64,000 bases of DNA, taken from JAMQKA01 sp031569985. GTDB taxonomy: Bacteria; Bacteroidota; Rhodothermia; Balneolales; Balneolaceae. The translations under genes were made by a program, and so were the position numbers. The notes under the pieces were generated by a model. The model made no database searches and was not told the origin of the DNA. It saw nothing but the letters and a program-made list of their open reading frames with translations. This document shows, one piece after another, positions 18,227 through 26,523 of the stretch (its first letter is position 1; the number at the start of each line of letters is the position of its first letter). The stretch lies in contig NZ_JAMQKA010000014.1 in NCBI RefSeq assembly GCF_031569985.1, positions 1-64,000 of the forward strand. The letters run 5' to 3'.

Positions 18227-18485
18227 GATATGATAAATTTATGATTAAGCTTGCGGAGGTCGGTTTATCTCCTATTCCATCCCTTTCTCTGATCAGCGGT
18301 GCTGACCGCTCTGCCAAAAAATCCGAGAATAAAAACCATAAATAGAAAACCAGTAGCAAATATTTTTTTGACGTCACCCACTTGTTATTCTTTAGAAAGG
18401 GTTTTATAATCAGTGGACAGAAAAAAGGGCTTAAACTCTGTTAGAGGGGTACCTGGTTACCACCAACATTAAAATCGGTTAGGAA

Positions 18486-19106
18486 ATGGCGCATAAAACA
18501 GCTACACACGAACAGGCTGCCCCTGTTCAACCCTCATGGCAATCTTCTTACAATTATTCTTACAATTATTGGGAGGAAAAACTTAATACGATATGGCATG
18601 AACGCGGGCTTCAAATTTTTATGGTTATTGTGATGGCCCATTGGGCGGAGCATCTTGCACAAGCCTATCAAGTATATGTTCTGGGTTGGCCTATTCCAGA
18701 ATCGCTTGGGTTTTTAGGACTCTATTTCCCTTCTTTGATTGCATCAGAGATATTGCACTATGGGTATGCCATTGTCATGCTCGCTGCGCTATGGATCTTC
18801 AGAACAGGCTTTACCGGGAAGGCCTATACCTGGTGGATGATCTCTTTCTGGATACAATTCTGGCATCACATTGAACATGCCCTGCTACAGGGACAGGCGA
18901 TCGTAGGTGAAAACCTGTTCAATTCCCCGGTCCCGATCAGCATCGTTCAGCTTTGGGTGCCCCGTGTTGAACTACACTTGATCTATAATACATTGGTGTT
19001 TATTCCCATGATTGTGGGTATGTATTTGCACATGTTTCCACCACCCGGCGAAGAACAGCACATTAAATGTTCCTGTGTTGTGCAGCCGAGATCATCAGCA
19101 AAATAA
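18486..19106 (+). CDS. Histidine-rich multi-pass membrane protein, unknown function
   Basis: 206 residues, about five membrane segments, no family I can name. Histidines are concentrated in or beside helices: MAHWAEHLAQAY (about 51-62), EILHYGYAIVM, FWIQFWHHIEHALLQ (about 118-132) and RVELHLIYNTL, then MYLHMFPPP. A CSC pair sits near the C-terminus (IKCSCVV). This pattern suggests bound haem, copper or a di-metal centre inside the membrane. First of four co-directional genes, with 21 nt to the predicted start of the next, a FixH/YtkA-like lipoprotein, then a polyferredoxin. It is probably part of an electron-transfer or metal-handling complex; inference from residue pattern and context. Confidence 0.7.
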   Translation: MAHKTATHEQAAPVQPSWQSSYNYSYNYWEEKLNTIWHERGLQIFMVIVMAHWAEHLAQAYQVYVLGWPIPESLGFLGLYFPSLIASEILHYGYAIVMLAALWIFRTGFTGKAYTWWMISFWIQFWHHIEHALLQGQAIVGENLFNSPVPISIVQLWVPRVELHLIYNTLVFIPMIVGMYLHMFPPPGEEQHIKCSCVVQPRSSAK

Positions 19107-19127
19107 TTATTGAGGCTACCGGCAAAT

Positions 19128-19565
19128 ATGCCTTTTTGGAGTTTTAGTATCAGTGGTGACCAATTTTCGTATTACCCTTTAGCAAAAAAATCGAAGCTTT
19201 TGTTCCTCCTGCTATGCTTCACAATTGCTGGATGTCAATCCTCTGTAGATGACCATTCTGATGTCAAGCTGAACTGGGAAATTGAACCCGATCCGCCGAG
19301 CGTAGGCATGGCCACCATCGACATTACACTGAGAGACAGTACTCAACAATTATTGACAGGGGCGAAAGTGAAGCTTGAAGGAACGATGTCTCACCCGGGC
19401 ATGAAGCCGATTCAGGCCACGGCTGAAGAAGTAGAACCGGGTCATTACTCGGCCGAAATGGAATTCACCATGGGTGGAGACTGGATCCTTTTGGTCACGT
19501 CCACCCTTCCTGATGATCGCATTGTAGAAAGACAGATTAAGATACCCGGAGTTCGTTCAGAATAA
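19128..19565 (+). CDS. FixH/YtkA-like lipoprotein
   Basis: 145 residues from the ATG at 19128 (a TTG six codons earlier opens the frame). The signal region LLFLLLCFTIAGCQSS has a lipobox with Cys, so it is probably lipid-anchored. The mature part is a small beta-sandwich-like domain with DPPSVGMATIDITLRD, MSHPGMKP, EVEPGHYSAEMEFTMGGDWIL, matching YtkA/FixH-type domains seen in copper and cytochrome-oxidase assembly. The Met/His pair in MSHPGM could bind copper. Followed after 21 nt by the polyferredoxin gene; same transcript likely. Confidence 0.78.
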   Translation: MPFWSFSISGDQFSYYPLAKKSKLLFLLLCFTIAGCQSSVDDHSDVKLNWEIEPDPPSVGMATIDITLRDSTQQLLTGAKVKLEGTMSHPGMKPIQATAEEVEPGHYSAEMEFTMGGDWILLVTSTLPDDRIVERQIKIPGVRSE

Positions 19566-19586
19566 TAGAAGGACAGGTATGATATA

Positions 19587-21044
19587 ATGAGTGCTAATAA
19601 CAGTATACCGGGAATGGGCGGTGGTACAAACCTGCTGAAACTCCCGGTTATCGGAGATTTCCTGCGCTGGCGTCATTCACGCATGTTCCTGCAGAGTATC
19701 ACGCTTGTCATTGCACTGGCCATGATTCTGCATGGTCTCTTTGGACCGGATTTGGCTCCACGAAACCTTTCAACCCTCTTTACCTGGGTGCATTACCGGG
19801 GTATTCTAGTGCTCATCCTTTTGGTGGCTGGTAATTTTTTCTGTATGGCGTGCCCGTTTATGTTGCCGCGCGAGCTGGCCCGTCGATTTACCAAGCCGGT
19901 ACGTAACTGGCCTCGCTGGCTTCGCAACAAATGGCTTTCAATCGGTCTTTTTGTAGCGATCCTGTTTGCCTACGAATATTTTGACCTGTGGGGCTCACCA
20001 TGGTGGACCGCCTGGCTCATCATAGGCTATTTTTCGGCGGCGCTTTTGGTAGATGCATTCTTCAAAAAGGCATCGTTCTGCAAATATGTATGCCCCATCG
20101 GTCAGTTTAATTTCATCTCCTCTACCGTCTCTCCGTTCGAAGTAAAGGTAGCCGATCCTGACATGTGCCTTACCTGCGAAACAAAGGACTGCATCAAAGG
20201 CACGCGGGATCCCAACGATCACGACAATGTTATCCAGCGGGGATGTGAGCTGGCTCTTTTCCAACCGAGGAAAACAGGCAACATGGATTGTACTTTTTGT
20301 ATGGACTGCGTGCATGCGTGTCCCCACGACAATGTAGCCGTAGCAACCAAAGTACCGGGCAGTGAGCTCTGGGAAAAAACGCGCCGTTCCGGCATCGGGC
20401 GTTTTACCAACCGCAAGGACCTGTCCGTGCTTGCGCTCATTTTCACTTTCGGAGCTTTGCTTAATGCCTTTGGCATGGTGAGTCCGGTGTACGCTTTCCA
20501 AAACTGGCTGGCAGGTGTATTGCACACCACCTCTGAACTGCCCGTGCTGGCCACCCTCTTTTTCCTTATGCTGGTGGTTGAGCCGGTTGTGTTACTGGCG
20601 GCAGCAGCTTTTGGCACTAGCAAATGGACTGCGACTCATGAAAAGTTACTTCCCGTGGTCATGCGCTATTCCTATGCGCTGGTACCTTTTGGATTTGGCC
20701 TGTGGCTGGCTCATTACAGCTTCCATTTGTTTACCGGCATCTGGACGTTTGTGCCCGTTGTTCAAAGCGTCCTGGCCGACTTGGGAATACCCTTGTTGGG
20801 TGAGCCGATGTGGCGCCTTTCCGGGATGCAGCCGGGACTGGTCTACCCGCTTGAGCTGGGCTTCCTTAGCCTCGGCCTTTTGGGATCGCTGCTCGTTACC
20901 TATAAAATTTCATTCCGGGATTACAAAGCACGCCCCTGGCAAGCTTTCATCCCCTGGGCAATCCTCTGCGTGGTGCTTTTCTGCGCTGCCCTTTGGCTGC
21001 TCAATCAACCGATGGAGATGCGGGGTACTTTTCTTGGAGGCTGA
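19587..21044 (+). CDS. NapH/NosR-type membrane polyferredoxin (4Fe-4S)
   Basis: 485-residue membrane protein, about ten helices. Cysteine groups: NFFCMACPFMLPRELARR (about 91-108), CKYVCPIGQFNF (about 165-176), CLTCETKDCIKG (about 195-206), and CTFCMDCVHACPHD (about 234-247), which is a complete CxxCxxCxxxCP 4Fe-4S site. The family (NapH, MauN, NosR C-terminal half, CcoG) carries electrons from quinol to periplasmic systems. No nos, nap or cco structural genes are present here, so the acceptor is unknown. It stands between a FixH-like lipoprotein and a one-helix periplasmic protein. Confidence 0.85.
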   Translation: MSANNSIPGMGGGTNLLKLPVIGDFLRWRHSRMFLQSITLVIALAMILHGLFGPDLAPRNLSTLFTWVHYRGILVLILLVAGNFFCMACPFMLPRELARRFTKPVRNWPRWLRNKWLSIGLFVAILFAYEYFDLWGSPWWTAWLIIGYFSAALLVDAFFKKASFCKYVCPIGQFNFISSTVSPFEVKVADPDMCLTCETKDCIKGTRDPNDHDNVIQRGCELALFQPRKTGNMDCTFCMDCVHACPHDNVAVATKVPGSELWEKTRRSGIGRFTNRKDLSVLALIFTFGALLNAFGMVSPVYAFQNWLAGVLHTTSELPVLATLFFLMLVVEPVVLLAAAAFGTSKWTATHEKLLPVVMRYSYALVPFGFGLWLAHYSFHLFTGIWTFVPVVQSVLADLGIPLLGEPMWRLSGMQPGLVYPLELGFLSLGLLGSLLVTYKISFRDYKARPWQAFIPWAILCVVLFCAALWLLNQPMEMRGTFLGG

Positions 21045-21077
21045 TTGTTAACTTAGTGAAGAATTGAAATTACTTTT

Positions 21078-21650
21078 ATGGATTCAACACCCAACGAAGA
21101 TAACCGATTTGCAATGAACAAATGGTGGCCTGCCCTCTTTTTTTGTTTGAGCCTGATCACCCTGGCACCTCGCTCAATAGCTCATGAAGGACCTCCGTTT
21201 CCTATCATCGTTGACAAAGAAGTGGGACCGTACCTGGTGTCGGTTTGGACAGACCCGGACATCGGGATCGGAACTTTCTTTGTGGTTATGGAGCCGAAAG
21301 ACGAATCCGCCATCCAAGATGACATTAGATCTGTACAGGTCGGCGTTGTCCCTGCCTCAGGGAGGCTTGATGAAAAAGTGTATACCGCAGAATCTCAGCG
21401 AACCCGAAACGGGGCTCGTTATATGACTGAGGTGGAGTTTGACAAAGGTGAGATGTGGAAAGTACGAATCATTTTAGAGGGTAACGGCTGGGGCGATGAA
21501 CTGCATTCTGAGGTCGAAGCAACACCGGATGGGTCAATCGGTCCCATTGCTGTTGTCATTTACGCACTCCCCTTTGTGGGAATCGGTATTCTCTGGATTC
21601 GAGCCATCATGCGCCGTCGTGAAACGGTAGATGAGGGAGAGGAAGAGTAG
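21078..21650 (+). CDS. Periplasmic protein with C-terminal membrane anchor, unknown
   Basis: 190 residues: a signal peptide or N-terminal helix (about 16-34), a mature domain starting HEGPPFPIIVDKEVGPYLVSVWTDPD (quoted only as a landmark around residue 36), and one transmembrane helix near the C-terminus (about 155-173, IAVVIYALPFVGIGILWI), leaving a short charged cytoplasmic tail. The beta-rich middle is FixH-like in feel but I cannot assign a family. Last gene of the polyferredoxin module, 33 nt after it, so probably a subunit or assembly factor of the same membrane complex. Confidence 0.7.
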   Translation: MDSTPNEDNRFAMNKWWPALFFCLSLITLAPRSIAHEGPPFPIIVDKEVGPYLVSVWTDPDIGIGTFFVVMEPKDESAIQDDIRSVQVGVVPASGRLDEKVYTAESQRTRNGARYMTEVEFDKGEMWKVRIILEGNGWGDELHSEVEATPDGSIGPIAVVIYALPFVGIGILWIRAIMRRRETVDEGEEE

Positions 21651-21986
21651 TTCTGCAGGTCAGCGAAAAGGATATATGAGCCAAGACCCATCTCATTTGC
21701 AACGAAACCAATCTATGTTTCTGTTGCTTGCCTACCTTCGGCTTCTGGAAACAGATACATCTCTATCAAAATCGAATAGTGGACAAAAGCATGTATCATA
21801 TAGTCGAACGCCGTAATTTGAGAGGATGAATCTCATGGACTGCCTTCCACCCGGGTTCACGAGCGATACTTGAACCGACTTTCAAGCTGTACTGTCGAGA
21901 TCGAAACAGGAAAAATGTAACATATACACCCGCCGGCTCTCTTATAGGGGGTAGTCAAATAAAAGGCAATCTTATTACTCCATAAT

Positions 21987-22124
21987 ATGACCTCGCTAGA
22001 TAGAATCGCATTTCTACTCAGCTATGGATATGAAACGATCCGCACCTTTATTTCTGCCGAAGAGCTATTGGCGGAAATGGTGATTACACTGCTATTCATA
22101 GCCCTGGTGATTATTGCCCTGTAA
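21987..22124 (+). CDS. Possible 45-residue small membrane protein
   Basis: An ATG frame of 45 codons. The first 30 residues are mixed polar, and the last 15 (ITLLFIALVIIAL plus flanks) form one hydrophobic helix at the C-terminus. It sits alone in a 562-bp gap after the polyferredoxin module, with no clear Shine-Dalgarno. Single C-terminal helix proteins are common, but chance cannot be excluded. Bases 21651-21986 before it show nothing else I can name. Confidence 0.3.
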   Translation: MTSLDRIAFLLSYGYETIRTFISAEELLAEMVITLLFIALVIIAL

Positions 22125-22174
22125 ACGATAGCATTTCAGGGCTATTTCATATTTTTTGCTCACAATTAATTTAG

Positions 22175-22209
22175 ACTTGGGTCCCGCCAAAGAATGACGG
22201 AACCCAAGT
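22175..22209. terminator. Bidirectional hairpin, likely terminator of the NmrA-like gene
   Basis: Arms ACTTGGGTCCCG and CGGAACCCAAGT pair at 11 of 12 positions around an 11-nt loop, directly downstream of the stop at 22213 on the minus strand. No long T-run follows, so termination strength is uncertain. Confidence 0.55.
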
Positions 22210-22212
22210 AGC

Positions 22213-23163
22213 TTAATTCAACGGAATCCGGTCTTTATTCTTTGCAAGCCACTGATCAAAGGTCTGCAGAGATGGATTCAACGACCGTGCAATATCCAGG
22301 TTACGGGCGCCACTGTAACTCTCTTCAAAATCACGCTTAAACTGGAACATATTGCCAAGATCATCAGCACCCGGGAAACCCAATCCTCGATATGTTTCAG
22401 GGTTTATCGAGTTGTATGTCACCTTTTTCCCCAATGCTTTGCTCAGTGACTCCGCCATCTGTGATCCTGTCAAATTCTCACCGGAGATCGCAACGCTTTT
22501 ACCAATAAATTCCCTCCCTTTCTCGAAAATCCCATAGGCACACCGGCCGATATCATCAGATGCGATGCCAGGAAGCTTTTTGTTGTCCATCGGCAGCGTA
22601 AAGGTTAGTGTTCCATCTGTTCCCACTTTGGGGGCCATACCGAAATAAATCAGGTTATCCCAGTAGAAGGAGGTGTGTAAAAAGGTCACAGGCAAATCAA
22701 GTTCAGTAAAGAAAGTGTTGGCTTCCCCTTTGGCATCAAAATGAGGCACTTTGTATTTACCCATCAGTGTGGGCATGCGGTTGTCGGTGAGTGGTACCCA
22801 TTTTCGGGTGTCCTCAAGCGTGGACCAAATTACATGTTTCAATCCAGCTGCTTTTGCTGCCTGGGCCATATTCCGCGCCTGCTCCAGCTCTTTTTCCGGC
22901 GACATGTGATCCCAGAAAAAAGTTACGCAAAACGCCCCATAGGCCCCTTTAAATGCTTTTTCCAGGCTCTTGAGATCATCAACATCGGCCTGGACTACTT
23001 CAGCACCTAGTTTTTTCAGTTCCAGGGCCTTTTCGGAATTTACGTTTCTTGTCAACGCCCGTGCCTTGAACTCTCCGCTTTTGTCCTCATGAATAGCTTG
23101 AACCAATCCTCCACCCTGTGCTCCGGTGGCTCCTAACACAGCAATAATTTTACCCTTGTCCAT
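22213..23163 (-). CDS. NmrA-family NAD(P)-binding protein
   Basis: 316-residue atypical short-chain dehydrogenase of the NmrA/HSCARG type. The dinucleotide motif AVLGATGAQGGGLVQAI lies at about 8-24. DVDDLKSLEKAFKGAYGAF and HVIWSTLEDTRKW are family blocks. The usual YxxxK catalytic pair is not obvious, as in NmrA proteins that sense NAD(P) redox state rather than catalyse. Start ATG at 23163. Monocistronic, ending at a hairpin. Substrate or signalling role unknown. Confidence 0.85.
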   Translation of the reverse strand: MDKGKIIAVLGATGAQGGGLVQAIHEDKSGEFKARALTRNVNSEKALELKKLGAEVVQADVDDLKSLEKAFKGAYGAFCVTFFWDHMSPEKELEQARNMAQAAKAAGLKHVIWSTLEDTRKWVPLTDNRMPTLMGKYKVPHFDAKGEANTFFTELDLPVTFLHTSFYWDNLIYFGMAPKVGTDGTLTFTLPMDNKKLPGIASDDIGRCAYGIFEKGREFIGKSVAISGENLTGSQMAESLSKALGKKVTYNSINPETYRGLGFPGADDLGNMFQFKRDFEESYSGARNLDIARSLNPSLQTFDQWLAKNKDRIPLN

Positions 23164-23327
23164 AGTATCCTCACTATAAATGTTATAGTCATTTTAATAT
23201 AACTTTTTGTGCCCTCCCAAAATTGTGTCTTCAGAAAATATTTTTAACTCGCTGAGGTGAAACTATTGCAGCTGACAACAAATAACCACTATACCAATCA
23301 ACTAATAAAACACTGCCTTGATTAAAC

Positions 23328-23359
23328 TTGGTTTATGAAACCTGAGGGACTTATCTTTG
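23328..23359 (+). promoter_or_regulatory. Bacteroidota-type promoter of cvfB
   Basis: TTG (23328-23330), a 21-nt spacer, then TATCTTTG (23352-23359) matching TAnnTTTG exactly. The predicted transcript start would be near 23366, about 27 nt before the chosen ATG at 23393, which supports that start over the TTG at 23357. Confidence 0.65.
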
Positions 23360-23392
23360 TGCGTTAATCAATTCAATATCCAAAAATTATTC

Positions 23393-24235
23393 ATGTTCAA
23401 CCTAGGTACCTACCAGACTCTCAACGTAGCACGAATCACAGATCACGGATACTTTCTTGTCAACACTTCCTCCAAGACAGACGAGACGGTTTTGCTACCC
23501 AATAAGCTGGCTGACCGCAAGCTTCAGAAGGGAGAAAATGTTCGCGTTTTTCTCTACAAAGATGGGGAAGAACGCATTACCGCCACCATGCAGGAACCAA
23601 GGATCACACTCAACAGTATTGCTCTATTGAGAGTCAACGACACCAATATATACGGTGCTTATCTCGACTGGGGACTCGACAAAGACCTGTTTGTACCCCA
23701 CAGCGAACAAACCGAGAAGATGCAGGTGGGCCAAACCCGGCTGGTTTATATGTATCTCGACCGGGAGACTGATCGCCTGGTGGCGACCGCTAAAATCGAT
23801 CGATACCTGGACAATGAGAATATAAAGCTTCAAGAGAAAGAGAAGGTTGACCTCTGGATCTGGGATGAAACCGAGCTTGGATACAATGTGATCATCAATG
23901 AGCAGTACAAAGGGCTTGTTTATCACAATGAGTTTTACCGCGATATATACTACGGGGATCAAACCACCGGCTATATCAAAAAAATCCGCGATGACAATAA
24001 GATTGACGTTACCCTACGGCCGATCGGCTACAAGAAGGTAGAGCCAAACGCGAAGCATATCCTGCAGCGGTTGAGACAGCTGGGTGGTTATCTTGACCTT
24101 CATGACAAAAGCGACCCCAAAGAGATTCACCAGCGCCTGGAGATGAGCAAGAAAACTTATAAGAAAGCGATCGGTCGCCTCTACAAGGAGAACATTATTA
24201 CTATTGAGGATGATGGTATTTACCTGGTAGAGTGA
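23393..24235 (+). CDS. cvfB: S1-like RNA-binding protein CvfB (YitL family)
   Basis: 280 residues from the ATG at 23393. Repeated S1-type beta-barrels: GTYQTLNVARITDHGYFLV (about 4-22), then SIALLRVNDTNIYGAYLDWG with the signature DLFVPHSEQ, and a third segment LVYHNEFYRDIYYGDQTTGY. The C-terminus (about 225-280) is a winged helix (KKTYKKAIGRLYKENII ... EDDGIYLVE). CvfB-like proteins bind RNA and affect virulence or stress genes in Firmicutes; the role here is unproven. Monocistronic from a well-formed TAnnTTTG promoter. Confidence 0.88.
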   Translation: MFNLGTYQTLNVARITDHGYFLVNTSSKTDETVLLPNKLADRKLQKGENVRVFLYKDGEERITATMQEPRITLNSIALLRVNDTNIYGAYLDWGLDKDLFVPHSEQTEKMQVGQTRLVYMYLDRETDRLVATAKIDRYLDNENIKLQEKEKVDLWIWDETELGYNVIINEQYKGLVYHNEFYRDIYYGDQTTGYIKKIRDDNKIDVTLRPIGYKKVEPNAKHILQRLRQLGGYLDLHDKSDPKEIHQRLEMSKKTYKKAIGRLYKENIITIEDDGIYLVE

Positions 24236-24266
24236 TTTTCAGCTTTTGAAAACAGAGTTTCACTAA

Positions 24267-25871
24267 TCACCTCAAAGAAGCTATCAGCTCTTCATCCACA
24301 TCCTCGTTGATTTCAGACAGCCCGGTAGTATCCAGAAAATCGTTGGAAAATACCTTCGCCATTTCAGGGGAGAGCAGAGCGCTCCTCAGTTCCTTCCATT
24401 TTTCTGCTTTGTTACCGTACATATAGTCAACCAACCCCGGATAGGCCCAATCCGCATTTTTACCCCAGTGCAGCGTAAACGGAATATCGTTGGCTTTCAG
24501 GGCATCGATCATCAGGTGAGAAAACTCGGTAAGGCTCGGCAGTCTATCCGATTTTTCCCACAGCACTCCATCGATCTCAATCATGCAGGTGATGGGAAAT
24601 TTTGTAAAGGCCAGCGTCGCATCCGATTGCTTGACAAAACGCATTGCAAAGAGCCCGGGGAACGGCCCCTCCTCCCGTGCCACTTGTGAGAGGATCTCCC
24701 ACGCTTTCGATGAGTCCCGGTGATCTACACCAAAAGAACAGGCAAAAGCCGGTCCCTGGTATTGAGAGTCCCAAAACAGTTCGGCGTGCGTACCGGTCGT
24801 ACTCTGATCGACTGATGGTAGCACAACATCCGTAAGCTGGTCGATAAGCTTAGGTATGATATTCGGATGTTGTTCGGCTACTTTGATAAACAGGTTGATC
24901 AGCTCCCGGTAGGTCGTCTTCTGCACTGCCGGGAAGGGATCAGGATATGGCACTTCGTATGGCTTTTTGTAGAGCACTTCCACGACATACTGATCCTCAT
25001 CATTATACGGATTCATAAACACTTTGTAGTGGAATGGGCGGAGTGGCTTGCCGTCCTCATCGGTCTCCCCATCAATCTTGAATTCTGAATTCTTGAAATC
25101 CAACGTATCGGCCAGCTTCAACGCTACTTCCTTGTCCACTTTCACTACATAGCGATTAAGCAAGAACAGGTCCTCGGCCTCAATAACGACCCCGTGAATA
25201 AACCCGAAAGCCCCGAGACCAACCAGCGCGGCATTAAAAAGGTCGTCATTCCGAATCACTCGCGCATTCAATTTCTCACCAAACGTATCGCTCAGTGCCG
25301 GGCGGGAGTGGCGTTCCAGGTAGACGATGTCGTCCGAATTGGGGCCAATAATCAAGTTGAGTCCGACCACGTAATCCGGTATGGCTCCCACATCGATGGC
25401 CGACCCGTGAACACCGGTTGAAATGCTGCCGGCAATCGTTTGGCCGTTACTGGCACCACTCGTTTTCAGGGATTTCCCGTGTGAACTCAGCGTCTGCGAA
25501 AGCTCCTTGATTGTGTTCCCGCACTCAAAGAAGAACAGGTCCTCCGGGTCATAGGCCGTATCCTCGTGATAATATTCATCCTTAAGCGGCAGGTGCAAAT
25601 TCATATAACCATTGTAGTGCATCCGGTCCTTGTGATGAGCTATATTCGAGAGCGACCACCGGGATCCATAGGCCCGGAAGCCCTCACCGGCGTCGACCGT
25701 TTCCTTGAGAAGCCGCTGAATCTCACGAGCAGCGTCGTTATAGCGCTCAGTTTTGGAAGGGAATACCGCCTCTCCCTCCAATTCCGTAACATAAAGTCGT
25801 TTCAGCGGGAAGGGTCCATTTCGGTGCAACGTATCCCATTTATCTTTTTTGTGATGTTTTGTCCTGGCCAT
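24267..25871 (-). CDS. FAD-linked oxidase (sugar-lactone oxidase-like, PCMH domain)
   Basis: 534 residues. An FAD-binding PCMH-type domain in the first half contains GSRWSLSNIAHH and SNGQTIAGSISTGVHGSAID (about 140-160), the latter resembling the pyrophosphate loop of aldono-lactone oxidases. The C-terminal half is substrate domain with HWGKNADW, similar to the HWGK signature of L-gulonolactone/alditol oxidases. No secretion signal. Its start is 7 nt from the stop of a lipoprotein gene on the same strand, so they may be co-transcribed. Substrate unknown; probably an alditol or lactone with O2 or a carrier as acceptor. Confidence 0.82.
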   Translation of the reverse strand: MARTKHHKKDKWDTLHRNGPFPLKRLYVTELEGEAVFPSKTERYNDAAREIQRLLKETVDAGEGFRAYGSRWSLSNIAHHKDRMHYNGYMNLHLPLKDEYYHEDTAYDPEDLFFFECGNTIKELSQTLSSHGKSLKTSGASNGQTIAGSISTGVHGSAIDVGAIPDYVVGLNLIIGPNSDDIVYLERHSRPALSDTFGEKLNARVIRNDDLFNAALVGLGAFGFIHGVVIEAEDLFLLNRYVVKVDKEVALKLADTLDFKNSEFKIDGETDEDGKPLRPFHYKVFMNPYNDEDQYVVEVLYKKPYEVPYPDPFPAVQKTTYRELINLFIKVAEQHPNIIPKLIDQLTDVVLPSVDQSTTGTHAELFWDSQYQGPAFACSFGVDHRDSSKAWEILSQVAREEGPFPGLFAMRFVKQSDATLAFTKFPITCMIEIDGVLWEKSDRLPSLTEFSHLMIDALKANDIPFTLHWGKNADWAYPGLVDYMYGNKAEKWKELRSALLSPEMAKVFSNDFLDTTGLSEINEDVDEELIASLR

Positions 25872-25877
25872 AATGAT

Positions 25878-26231
25878 CTAGTTTGAAGGTTTCATGCAAA
25901 CGTATTTAAGTCTCACCTGCCGTTTCCTGCCAAACGTAACGGCATTCAGCAAAATACCGCCGAATGTATTCCGATACTCCACGGTATGTAGGCCGTCGTC
26001 AGCGCAGTCATCTATCAGCATCGTAAAATCTTTATCAACCACTCCCATATTTATTACGGTGTCCTTTTCCACAACCATCATATCACGAAAATAATCGTTG
26101 CGTTCGCTAAAAGGATCGGGCTTGGGTACACCTTCCACAGTTTTAAATCGAACGCTGTAACAGGAGGTCAAAAAAAGCAACACTAATAGAATACCAAATG
26201 GTTTTGCGCGAAGAGCGTTTTTCGTTTTCAT
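25878..26231 (-). CDS. Small lipoprotein
   Basis: 117 residues. Signal GILLVLLFLTSCYSV with a lipobox Cys at about 24. The mature part has DYFRDMMVVEKDTVINMGVVDKDF and a DDCADDG segment, and ends RQVRLKYVCMKPSN. Two further cysteines could form a disulfide. I recognise no family; size and ending are reminiscent of Bor/Iss-like small surface lipoproteins. It lies between the HEXXH-protein gene and the FAD oxidase on the same strand, 7 nt before the oxidase. Confidence 0.7.
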   Translation of the reverse strand: MKTKNALRAKPFGILLVLLFLTSCYSVRFKTVEGVPKPDPFSERNDYFRDMMVVEKDTVINMGVVDKDFTMLIDDCADDGLHTVEYRNTFGGILLNAVTFGRKRQVRLKYVCMKPSN

Positions 26232-26523
26232 ACAACCAGATTTTCTTTTAGAGATATGATTAATTGGAATTATTTTGAGCGGTGTATTCCCGCAGCGGGT
26301 ACTCTCGGATTACCCCATACGCTTAGTGATCCCGATATAAGAAGAGGTTATCCCCTACCTGATGTTACAGTACCTTTGATTGGCAGCAGACTCCCCCATC
26401 TTTTTTCACAACACGTTATTAATCATAAAGTTATAAGAATCAACCAAATATCAAAGCTTAACGGCAACGGGCCCAAAAAGGAAGGGATTGAAGTAATCGG
26501 ATACGCTCTGAAAGGAAAAGGAA

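Noticed and set aside
20395..21051. Alternative long plus-strand frame in the polyferredoxin gene
   Set aside because: A +1 shadow of the polyferredoxin frame, lacking its cysteine motifs.
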